A DNA stretch of 64,000 bases from an uncultured Coriobacteriaceae bacterium (GTDB taxonomy: Bacteria; Actinomycetota; Coriobacteriia; Coriobacteriales; Atopobiaceae): assembly GCA_902803315.1 (NCBI GenBank), contig CADCPM010000012.1, forward strand, positions 23,725 to 87,724, given 5' to 3'. Below the pieces are notes generated by a model. It was not told where the DNA came from, made no database searches, and saw only the letters and a program-made list of their open reading frames with translations. Both the position numbers and the translations under genes were made by a program. This document shows positions 1 through 6,512 of this stretch, piece after piece. The stretch's first letter is position 1, and each line of letters starts with the position of its first letter.

Positions 1-126
1 GGCGCCAAGAACGCAAAGGTGCTCGCCCTCAGAGATGCTCAGGCTTACGTCGTCGAGCGCCTGCGTGCCACTCTCGTAGTACAGGGTCACATGCGAAAGA
101 CATGCGATCTGGCTTGCTGTGTGCAT
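1..126 (-). CDS. ECF transporter ATPase, N-terminal fragment (cut by window edge)
   Basis: Reading the minus strand from an ATG at 126 gives 42 residues that match the first strand and A-loop region of an ABC ATPase: a TLYYESGTQALDDVSLSI stretch, then GEHLCVLGA. The window ends just before the expected Walker A (G-x-N-G-S-G-K-S). The start has an AGGAG about 10 bases upstream. It lies 66 bases downstream of ribU on the same strand, so the natural reading is an energy-coupling-factor ATPase (EcfA type) that powers the riboflavin S-component. The call as an ABC ATPase is firm; EcfA specifically is inferred from the neighbour. The gene continues to the left of this window. Confidence 0.75.
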   Translation of the reverse strand, partial: MHTASQIACLSHVTLYYESGTQALDDVSLSISEGEHLCVLGA

Positions 127-156
127 GTGGTGCGTCTCCTACCCACTCGATTGGAT

Positions 157-187
157 GACCGGGGAGCCGCGAGGGGCGCCCCGGCCA
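157..187 (-). other. GC-rich hairpin between ribU and the ECF ATPase gene
   Basis: CCGGGG (159-164) pairs with CCCCGG (179-184) around a GC-rich loop. There is no T tract, so it is not a classical terminator. It may tune the ratio of S-component to ATPase by partial termination or RNA processing. That role is inference only. Confidence 0.3.
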
Positions 188-192
188 TCACC

Positions 193-783
193 TTAGTTGC
201 CGAGCGCTTTGGTAACGGGCTTGTATATGAGAGCGGTGACGACGCAGTTGATTGCGATCTTGGCCACGTTAAAGGGAAGCAGCGCGGGCACGATCATCTG
301 TATGACGGCCTCCGTGCTCGTTCCCATGAAGATGGGGGTTATTACGAGGTTGGCAAGGATGCAGCAGGCCAGGCATACCACGGCGCCTACGCACATGCCA
401 ATGAGGGCCCCCTTGAACGTGGTGTTGCGCTTGTAGATGAGCGATGCGGGGAGCACCAGCGAAAGCGTTGCGATAATGGCCATTATCATGCCGTATATGC
501 CGCTGGACGTGGCGATGTGCGGGAGATAGGAGATGATGCTCACGGCAACGCCCGTTGCGGGGCCAAAGGCAAAGCCGGCAATGAGGGCGATGATGGCCGA
601 GGGGTCATACTTGAGGAACGGAACACCCGGGAGGATGGGGAATTCCAAAAAGAGCGTGCATATGGCGGCAACCGCACAAAACAGCGCGGTAATTGCTATA
701 CGCTTGGTGCTCCACCCGGAACCCTGCGCGGTGGTTGAATGCGAGTCGTGACGTGTGCTCGATGAACTTGGATTGGTAGCCAT
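193..783 (-). CDS. ribU: Riboflavin ECF transporter S-component RibU
   Basis: This 196-residue integral membrane protein has about six hydrophobic segments after a Ser/Thr-rich N-terminus, the size and layout of an ECF S-component. The segment FLEFPILPGVPFLKYDPSA is characteristic of RibU, which binds riboflavin and delivers it through the shared ECF module. An FMN riboswitch directly upstream supports the substrate. The ATG at 783 is chosen because CGGAGG lies five bases before it. An in-frame ATG at 804 lies inside the conserved 3' end of the riboswitch and is unlikely to be used. The ATPase gene follows on the same strand. Confidence 0.92.
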   Translation of the reverse strand: MATNPSSSSTRHDSHSTTAQGSGWSTKRIAITALFCAVAAICTLFLEFPILPGVPFLKYDPSAIIALIAGFAFGPATGVAVSIISYLPHIATSSGIYGMIMAIIATLSLVLPASLIYKRNTTFKGALIGMCVGAVVCLACCILANLVITPIFMGTSTEAVIQMIVPALLPFNVAKIAINCVVTALIYKPVTKALGN

Positions 784-796
784 GGCGGCCTCCGTT

Positions 797-929
797 TCTC
801 TCATCCGGACTCTTACCGTTGGCCTTGGGTTCTAACCAAGTCAGCCGCTCTTTTTCCTGCGGCGCGCGGGCTCGAGCGCACGCATGCGCCCATCACCGCC
901 AGTGGGGAATTGCACCCCGCCCCGAAACT
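797..929 (-). promoter_or_regulatory. FMN riboswitch (RFN element) controlling ribU
   Basis: Read on the minus strand, the 5' side contains TTTCGGGGCGGGGTGCAATT and CCCCACTGGCGGTGA, the centre has GAGCCCGCG, and the 3' side has GGTTAGAACCCAAGGCCAAC followed by GGTAAGAGTCCGGATGAGAG. These are the conserved blocks of the RFN aptamer in the correct order. The element ends 14 bases before the ribU start and its last block sits against the CGGAGG Shine-Dalgarno, so control is probably translational: FMN binding would hide the ribosome site. No separate terminator hairpin with a T tract is visible between aptamer and gene. Confidence 0.95.
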
Positions 930-955
930 TTTGCGAGAAGCATAGCACAACGCGG

Positions 956-1168
956 CCTAATTGGGGACAGTCCCAGGTTTGGGCGATACGTCGCCAAACG
1001 TTGCCGCTCGCGCCACCGCCCCCACGCAGGGTCCCGCATGCGGCTCCGCGCTCGCTTCGCTCGCTCACTTCGTGAGTCGCCGCTTGCGGGTCCGGCGCGG
1101 GAGCGGTGGCGCGAGCGGCCCCAGTATCACGATGCGGACCCAAACTTGGGGCCTGTCCCAATTAGGGC
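956..1168. repeat. Composite long palindrome (type-2 arms around a type-1 core)
   Basis: Three nested inverted repeats share one centre. The outermost arms (956-983 and 1139-1167) carry CCTAATTGGG and GACAG motifs of the type-2 family. Inside them 17-base arms (1003-1019 and 1103-1119, GCCGCTCGCGCCACCGC and its complement) match perfectly. The centre (about 1028-1095) is the type-1 core with CGACTCACGAAGTGAGCGAG. The stop codon of the EamA gene (1162-1164) lies within the right outer arm. It follows the EamA gene and precedes the FMN riboswitch on the minus strand, so it could act as a terminator here, but no T tract is present. Confidence 0.85.
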
Positions 1169-2169
1169 GCATCGTCGCCCGACGAGCTGGGGAGCGCAAT
1201 GAGGATGATGGTGAGCACCATGAGCGCCAGACCCGCCCAGTCTGCCCACACAAAGGCGGTGCCCAGCCACAAGGCGCTTATTACCGTGGCGCTTACGGGC
1301 TCGACCGCTCCCAGCATGTTGCCCGCCACTGGCCCCACAATGGAGATGCCGTGCAGGAACAGGCCGTAGGCGCCAAAGGTCCCCACAAGAACCGCCACGG
1401 CCAACACAACATAGCCCATCGCGTCGAGCGACAGGAGCTGTGGCAGGTCGCGGGCGCCGGTGCCGGTAATCAGGCATACGACCGCGCCCGTAAGCCCTCC
1501 AAAGAGCATGCCCATTCCCGTAACGGCAAAGCTTCCCCAACGCTCGAAGAGTGGCTTGGGGTACATGGTGTAAAACGTGGCCGCGGCAGCGGTGGCCAGG
1601 CCAAACGCGAGGCCAAGCGGGGGGAGCTTGAGCTCCTGCGGGTTGGCGTGCGTGGTAATAAGAAACGTCGCCGCGAGCGCGCACAAAAGCGCGCACATCT
1701 CGAGCCCGCGAGGCCGGCGTCTCATAACAATGCAGGTGACGCCCAGCACCATAACGATGTTGAGGCTTTGCAGAACGGTTGCGGTTCCTGCGTTGGTGTA
1801 CAGAATCGTAGTCGCGTAGAGGGCGGAGTTAAGGAACAGGCCGCATGAGCCAAATATGAGCAGACGCCGCAGCGTGTCTCTGTTGGCAAGGATCTCCTTG
1901 AGCCGCTCTCGGTCTCGAAGGACGAGGACCAGCAAAAACACCAATCCCGCGCCGAGTTCGCGCACGGTGGTGATCGTAAGCGAACTGAGGGAGGACGAGG
2001 CAAAGAGGTACTGCACGCAGGTGCCCGAGAAGCCCCAGGCCACGGCACCCAGGAGCGTGGATGCCACGCCGATCACCATGCGCCCGCCCAGTCGCGATGG
2101 TTGCTCCGCTCGCTTTTGCGTTATTGAAGTGGGCGTCCGCTTTGTTGTCTTCTCGAGGGGTATGTCCAT
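1162..2169 (-). CDS. EamA/DMT-family transporter
   Basis: This 335-residue protein has about ten hydrophobic segments arranged as two repeats of five, the drug/metabolite transporter (EamA) architecture. The first repeat begins with VASTLLGAVAWGFSGTCVQY, a typical EamA signature; the second repeat begins near VVLAVAVLVGTFGAYGL and contains EPVSATVISALWLG, the usual conserved GAVEP-type motif. The substrate cannot be deduced. The ATG at 2169 is preferred over upstream in-frame starts because AAAGGGA lies just before it. It follows aroD by 62 bases on the same strand and may be cotranscribed. Its stop codon is inside a long palindrome. Confidence 0.85.
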   Translation of the reverse strand: MDIPLEKTTKRTPTSITQKRAEQPSRLGGRMVIGVASTLLGAVAWGFSGTCVQYLFASSSLSSLTITTVRELGAGLVFLLVLVLRDRERLKEILANRDTLRRLLIFGSCGLFLNSALYATTILYTNAGTATVLQSLNIVMVLGVTCIVMRRRPRGLEMCALLCALAATFLITTHANPQELKLPPLGLAFGLATAAAATFYTMYPKPLFERWGSFAVTGMGMLFGGLTGAVVCLITGTGARDLPQLLSLDAMGYVVLAVAVLVGTFGAYGLFLHGISIVGPVAGNMLGAVEPVSATVISALWLGTAFVWADWAGLALMVLTIILIALPSSSGDDAP

Positions 2170-2231
2170 GGGGTCCCTTTCTCGCGCGCACCATTGTACT
2201 CCGCAAGAGGAAGGTCGCAGGTCACGTTGCA

Positions 2232-2990
2232 CTACAAAATGTTGTACAGACGATCGAGAAGTTCGATTGCCTCATGGAGTCCTACTTGTCCTGGGGCGGA
2301 CGGCTTGCCCAAGGCGCAAAAGGTAAGCGCGTTGCCGCACGCCTGACCTGCAAGGCGCGAAAGCTTGCCGTGCGCTCCCATGGCCATGGTTATAAGGGGC
2401 CTCTGAAGTTCGTCGCATGCCTGTACGGACGCCTCCATAAGGTGTAGGCAGTCGACCGTGCTGTGGGCCATAACGGCGAGCTTGGGCAAGTCGGCGCCGA
2501 GGTCAGCCATGCGGGTGAGTTGGTTAACCATGTTTTCCACGCCGGGCGTTCCTGCAAAGTCGTGGTTCGAGACAATCGTCGGCGTCTGCTTTGCATGCGC
2601 TTCGCGAATCAAGGCCTCTGCGATATGAGCGCCCACGCACGCCTCTATGTCCACTAGGTCTGCCGCCTCGTGTTGGATAGTTGCACTCACAAGTCCGCGA
2701 TAGTCTTCGGCGGAGATAGCGCTCTGGCCTCCCTGCGGTGCACTGCGAAAGGTAAAGACCAGCGGGGTGTGCGGCAACAAGGCTCTTAGCCGACGTCCAA
2801 CATGCGCCACGGTTGCGCAGTCGTGGCAATCCCCAAAAAAGTCGGCGCGCCATTCCACGCAGTCGGCACCAGCGGCAACTGCGCGCTCGGCCGTGCGCAG
2901 GAGCGCGTCCTCGCTTGCATCCATAAGCGACACGATGGTCTTGGGGCGCCCCTCGCCAATGCGAACGCCCTTTACGTCTATGGTCGTCAT
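2232..2990 (-). CDS. aroD: Type I 3-dehydroquinate dehydratase
   Basis: This 252-residue cytoplasmic enzyme converts 3-dehydroquinate to 3-dehydroshikimate by a Schiff-base mechanism in the shikimate pathway. The class I residues are visible: Glu46 in CVEWRAD, Arg82 in FTFRS, His143 in VSNHDF and the Schiff-base Lys170 in LPKLAVM. The C-terminus GQVGLHEAIELLDRLY is also typical of the family. The ATG at 2990 follows GAGGAAGG by a few bases; a TTG five codons upstream overlaps that ribosome site and is rejected. No other aro genes are nearby, so it is a detached pathway gene. An EamA transporter follows it. Confidence 0.95.
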   Translation of the reverse strand: MTTIDVKGVRIGEGRPKTIVSLMDASEDALLRTAERAVAAGADCVEWRADFFGDCHDCATVAHVGRRLRALLPHTPLVFTFRSAPQGGQSAISAEDYRGLVSATIQHEAADLVDIEACVGAHIAEALIREAHAKQTPTIVSNHDFAGTPGVENMVNQLTRMADLGADLPKLAVMAHSTVDCLHLMEASVQACDELQRPLITMAMGAHGKLSRLAGQACGNALTFCALGKPSAPGQVGLHEAIELLDRLYNIL

Positions 2991-3028
2991 CAGACCCTTC
3001 CTCAAAAGACGGCAGGATACATCGGAAA

Positions 3029-3139
3029 CTGCTCGCGCCCCGCGGCCGCGCGGCTCGCAAGCGGCGACTCGCGAAGCGAGTGAGCGAAGCGAGCGCGGAG
3101 TCGCATGCGAAACGGCGCGGCCGCGGGGGCGCGAGCAGT
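3029..3139. repeat. Type-1 long palindrome
   Basis: The outer arms ACTGCTCGCGCCCC and GGGGCGCGAGCAGT are complementary and continue inward through CGCGGCCGCG. The central core is CGACTCGCGAAGCGAGTGAG followed by CGAAGCGAGCGCGGAG, a variant of the shared type-1 core. It lies in the divergent space upstream of aroD, so it is not simply a terminator at a gene end. Confidence 0.85.
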
Positions 3140-3225
3140 AATACTCGTCGGTACCGATAATACCTTACCAAGGGGCGCACCGCCCATTTGTCTTGGGGAA
3201 GTACTATTATCGAAGTGGAACATGA

Positions 3226-3345
3226 GTTACTGCCCACGCTCCCTCACCCATGCTGGCCCGTATGCGGCGACTCGCGAAGCGAGTGAGCGAAGCGAGCGCG
3301 GAGCCGCTGGCGGGTCGGCATGGGTGAGGGAGCGTGGGCAGTAAC
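3226..3345. repeat. Type-1 long palindrome with 28-base perfect arms
   Basis: The left arm 3226-3253 and the right arm 3318-3345 (GTTACTGCCCACGCTCCC in the left arm, its exact complement in the right) pair without mismatch over 28 bases. The core is again CGACTCGCGAAGCGAGTGAG plus CGAAGCGAGCGCGGAGCCG. It sits 86 bases from the preceding palindrome and upstream of the small plus-strand gene at 3421. Confidence 0.9.
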
Positions 3346-3420
3346 GAGCACGATGGCTGTGTGTCCGATAAGACGCTTCGTCTTTTGCGGATGCGCGGGG
3401 AAAGGGCTGGTGAGTGAGGT

Positions 3421-3669
3421 ATGGCGCGGAGCAAGTTGGTGCGCGACACTACGCGCGAGGAGCGCATTCAAATCGTACAGGAAGCGCTCGCGTGGGGAGA
3501 CGACTGCGACGGCACGTCGAGCCAGACGAGAGGCGTGGACGCCATGTACGAGCCATACATAGAGGGAAGGATGGAGCTTGCGGAGTGCAACCGCCTGAGC
3601 GCGGCCACCACCTACGTACAAAGCGATCGCAATCGCCCAAGCACGGGTTCGTGCATCATGGGTCGCTAG
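3421..3669 (+). CDS. Small protein with VbhA-antitoxin-like segment
   Basis: The 82-residue product contains TREERIQIVQEALAWG followed about 17 residues later by AMYEPYIEGRMELAE. This pattern, a short helix with VxxALA then a tyrosine-rich helix ending in GxxxLxE, resembles the VbhA-type antitoxin of Fic toxins. No Fic gene (HPFxxGNGR) follows, so if the assignment is right this is an orphan or remnant. The start is weakly supported by GTGAGTGAGG just upstream. The last 25 residues have no recognisable pattern. It lies between two palindromes and the inverted-repeat array. The family call is tentative; that it is coding is more likely than not. Confidence 0.5.
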   Translation: MARSKLVRDTTREERIQIVQEALAWGDDCDGTSSQTRGVDAMYEPYIEGRMELAECNRLSAATTYVQSDRNRPSTGSCIMGR

Positions 3670-3790
3670 GCCGCGGCGGGATGCGACCCTTTCAAGAGGC
3701 GAACGGTGCGCCTTTTGAGGTGTGAGAGGTACCGCTTGCCTTTGCACGGCGGCGTGTTGCCAATCAAATCGTGCGACCTGTTGCATGAGA

Positions 3791-4080
3791 CCCGAACAAA
3801 TGGCAAAAAACCGCGAAATGCACCTGATTTTTTCCGTTTGTTCGGATTCTGTCTTGCCGAAACCCGAACAAACGGAATTTTAGGATGCAAGCTTATCTAT
3901 TTTTCCGTTTGTTCAGGTTTTGGCTCCCACAGCCGCTTTCTCTACAGCCCCCAAAACCGAACAAACGGAATTTTCGCTACTATTCGTCACGAAAAGTCGT
4001 TTGTTCGGTTTTCATAGAAAGCAAAACCGAACAAACGACAGATTTCGTTAGAAAAGTACCCAAAATTCCACTTGTTCGGT
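3791..4080. repeat. Array of eight alternating inverted repeats (CCGAACAAACGG)
   Basis: Copies of CCGAACAAACGG and its complement CCGTTTGTTCGG strictly alternate: forward at 3791, 3863, 3951 and 4021; reverse at 3831, 3901, 3990 and 4064. Several copies extend to 20-25 matching bases with AAAA/TTTT flanks. Each neighbouring forward/reverse pair can fold into a hairpin with a stem of about 12-25 bases and a short AT-rich loop. Because orientation alternates and spacers are short and uneven, this is not a CRISPR. It fills the AT-rich gap between the VbhA-like gene and the metallophosphoesterase fusion. Bases 3670-3790 and 4081-4224 show nothing else. Confidence 0.9.
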
Positions 4081-4224
4081 CAAAGGGTTCGCGCATCCCC
4101 ACTCTATGAGTCAAAGACCCCTTATCAGCTTTTTTGGAACGCAGGGAGACGTTGACAGAGCACAGTTTCTCTCAAACTGGTAACTTGAGTGTAACAACGA
4201 ATATGTAGGGGGAGGCACCAGACC

Positions 4225-6438
4225 ATGGCAGTCTTCGTAACCGGCGACATACACGGTTGGCTCGACATCGGCAAGCTCACGCCAGATCGTTGGCCGGCGG
4301 GAACCAAGCTCAGGCACAGCGATTTCCTAGTTATATGCGGCGACTTTGGGCTGGTGTGGAACAACCCTATCACCTTGGAGGAGAAGTTCTTTATCGATTG
4401 GCTGGACAATCGCCCGTGGACGACGCTGTTCGTAGACGGCAACCACGAGAACTACGACCTGCTGGACACCTTTCCCACCAAGGCCTGGCATGGGGGAAAG
4501 GTCGCGGTCCTTCCGGGGACGAAGAACGTCATTCACCTCTTGCGTGGGCAAGTGTATGAGATGGGCAGGTTCGGTCGCTGGTTTTGCATGGGGGGCGCAC
4601 CGTCTCACGACATCAAGAGCCGGAAGCAGGGCATAAGCTGGTGGCCGCGGGAGGTGCCCAGCCAGCAGGAGTACGACGAGGGATGGTCCAATCTCGAGCG
4701 GGTGAACTTTAGCGTGGACTACGTGTTCTCGCACGACGTGCCGCGCTGCCTGCGTCGCTTTGCCATGGCCCGGCATTATGACGCAAGCCGCGAGCAGGAC
4801 GATTCGTTGAGCGCCTACTTGCAAAGGGTGGAGGAGCACCTAGACAAGAAGCGCCTTAAGATGTGGTATGCCGGGCATTACCACGACGACATCATGATAC
4901 GCGACCGACATCATTGCGTGCTGTACAACCAGGTGGTCCCCCTCGGCGAGCTTCCCGACGGCAAGGTGCATCGCCATATGCCGTATTGCCAGGAGTCTTG
5001 GATCGGCATCGAGGGGGTGGGGAAGCATTATCGCGAGTGGATACTCTCGCGTCGCATCGATGGCTGCACCATTACGTGGACCGACAACGAGCACATAAGC
5101 CTTGCGACTGCCTCCATGTTTGGCAAAGTCACCTTCTTCCCTCAGCATAAGGCCCCCGAGGTCGTCGAGATGCGCATCGTGCGCAAGATCGATGGGGCGC
5201 CCATGTTTAGGGTCCGCTTTGAGCTCAACGACGAGCTGCGCGCCCAGGAGCTCTTCCTAGAGATGGCCGCCACGCTTGAGCACACGGATACGCGCCGGCC
5301 AACGCGGGTGTTGCTGTGCTGCACGGCAGGGGTGACGTCCGTTATGTACCAGCGCAAGCTCAACGCGCTGGCGGAGTCGCTCTCGCTGCACTACGACTTT
5401 ACGGCAATGCCCTTGGACGCCGCGATTGCCGCAGGCGACAGCTACGATGTGGTTATGGTCGCTCCGCAGCTCGGATACAGGCGCAAGGATGCCCAGGAGG
5501 CGTATCCCAACGCAATGGTGATCGAGATCCCGGGCGAGATCTTCCAGAGGTTTGACGTGGATGCCACGTTGCACATGCTCCTCGACGCCTTGGATGAGGG
5601 AATAGAGCAGGCGCCGGTTGGTACGGAGATAAAGGTCGTGCGTCCAATAGACGATACGAAGGACGTCTTGGTCGTCTCGGTCTTGCATCGTGCCGACACG
5701 TCCGCCATCGCGTACAGGGTGTTTGCCAACAAGGGCGTGGCGGTGGACGGCATGGTGTACAAGAAGCACGTGAACCTTCGCGACGTTGAGGACGTGCTTG
5801 CCACAATAAAGGTGGATGGCATCGACGTGGGCTCCCTTGATGCCGTGGGCATTACCATGCCGGGCGTTATCAATCGCGAGTCGGTTTCCATGCCGGCTTC
5901 CGACATTCGCGATTACGACTTGGGAAGGTCGCTCAAGAAGAAGTACGGTATTGAGGTTTACGTGGACAACGACGCCAATGCGGCGGCCATGGGGTGCTAT
6001 ATGAGCCAAACCGACTTCGACTCGGTGGTGTTCCACATTCAGCAGACGGGAATGATTCCCTGCGGCGAGGGCGTGGTATCGGATGGTGCGCTGGTTAAGG
6101 GCAGGTCCAACTTTGCCGGGGAGCTTGAACCCATTGCCTGGCTTATGGGCTTCTCGGGCGACCCCTACGAGATGGTATGGACCTACGAAGGCATGACCGA
6201 GATCGTTGCCAACTACCTCACGGCAAGCATCTGCACGGTATCGCCGGATTGCGTCTATGTGGCGGCGCCGCTTGTGCGCGACATGGACGAGTTGCGCGAA
6301 TGGCTCTGGCGCACCATTCCCATGGCGTACGTGCCCGAGCTGAGGTGGGTATCGGACTATCGGGAGTACGTGTTTTTGGGCGAGCTCGCTCTCTGCATAG
6401 ACAAGCTCACCAATCCCAGGCCGCATCGCAAGTGGTGA
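4225..6438 (+). CDS. Metallophosphoesterase - PTS IIB-like - ROK three-domain fusion
   Basis: Three domains are readable in 737 residues. Residues 1-230 form a calcineurin-like metallophosphoesterase with GDIHG (7-11), GD (39-40), GNHE (72-75), SHD (169-171) and GHYH (217-220), all expected metal ligands. Residues 360-455 resemble a lactose/cellobiose-type PTS IIB: VLLCCTAGVTS places Cys366 at the position of the phosphorylated cysteine, followed by YDVVMVAPQL. Residues 475-735 resemble a ROK protein with GITMPGVIN and DNDANAAAMG, but the Cys-rich zinc motif of ROK kinases is absent. No signal peptide or membrane segment is seen. The start has GGGGGAGG nine bases upstream. The function is unknown; a phosphosugar-sensing hydrolase is one guess. 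Transcription probably ends at the hairpin at 6453. Confidence 0.9.
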   Translation: MAVFVTGDIHGWLDIGKLTPDRWPAGTKLRHSDFLVICGDFGLVWNNPITLEEKFFIDWLDNRPWTTLFVDGNHENYDLLDTFPTKAWHGGKVAVLPGTKNVIHLLRGQVYEMGRFGRWFCMGGAPSHDIKSRKQGISWWPREVPSQQEYDEGWSNLERVNFSVDYVFSHDVPRCLRRFAMARHYDASREQDDSLSAYLQRVEEHLDKKRLKMWYAGHYHDDIMIRDRHHCVLYNQVVPLGELPDGKVHRHMPYCQESWIGIEGVGKHYREWILSRRIDGCTITWTDNEHISLATASMFGKVTFFPQHKAPEVVEMRIVRKIDGAPMFRVRFELNDELRAQELFLEMAATLEHTDTRRPTRVLLCCTAGVTSVMYQRKLNALAESLSLHYDFTAMPLDAAIAAGDSYDVVMVAPQLGYRRKDAQEAYPNAMVIEIPGEIFQRFDVDATLHMLLDALDEGIEQAPVGTEIKVVRPIDDTKDVLVVSVLHRADTSAIAYRVFANKGVAVDGMVYKKHVNLRDVEDVLATIKVDGIDVGSLDAVGITMPGVINRESVSMPASDIRDYDLGRSLKKKYGIEVYVDNDANAAAMGCYMSQTDFDSVVFHIQQTGMIPCGEGVVSDGALVKGRSNFAGELEPIAWLMGFSGDPYEMVWTYEGMTEIVANYLTASICTVSPDCVYVAAPLVRDMDELREWLWRTIPMAYVPELRWVSDYREYVFLGELALCIDKLTNPRPHRKW

Positions 6439-6452
6439 ACGCGAACAGTGGA

Positions 6453-6500
6453 TAGGGCACGGGTCTGGTGCTCATATCGCAAGGACCAGACCCGTGCCTT
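6453..6500. terminator. Bidirectional terminator between convergent genes
   Basis: AGGGCACGGGTCTGGT pairs with ACCAGACCCGTGCCTT around a 15-base loop. It lies between the convergent ends of the metallophosphoesterase fusion and the surface protein. Confidence 0.8.
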
Positions 6501-6512
6501 GCTCATTCGGCC

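Noticed and set aside
3791..4080. CRISPR array
   Set aside because: The repeats alternate in orientation, are about 12-25 bases, have unequal spacing and short spacers, and no cas gene is present.
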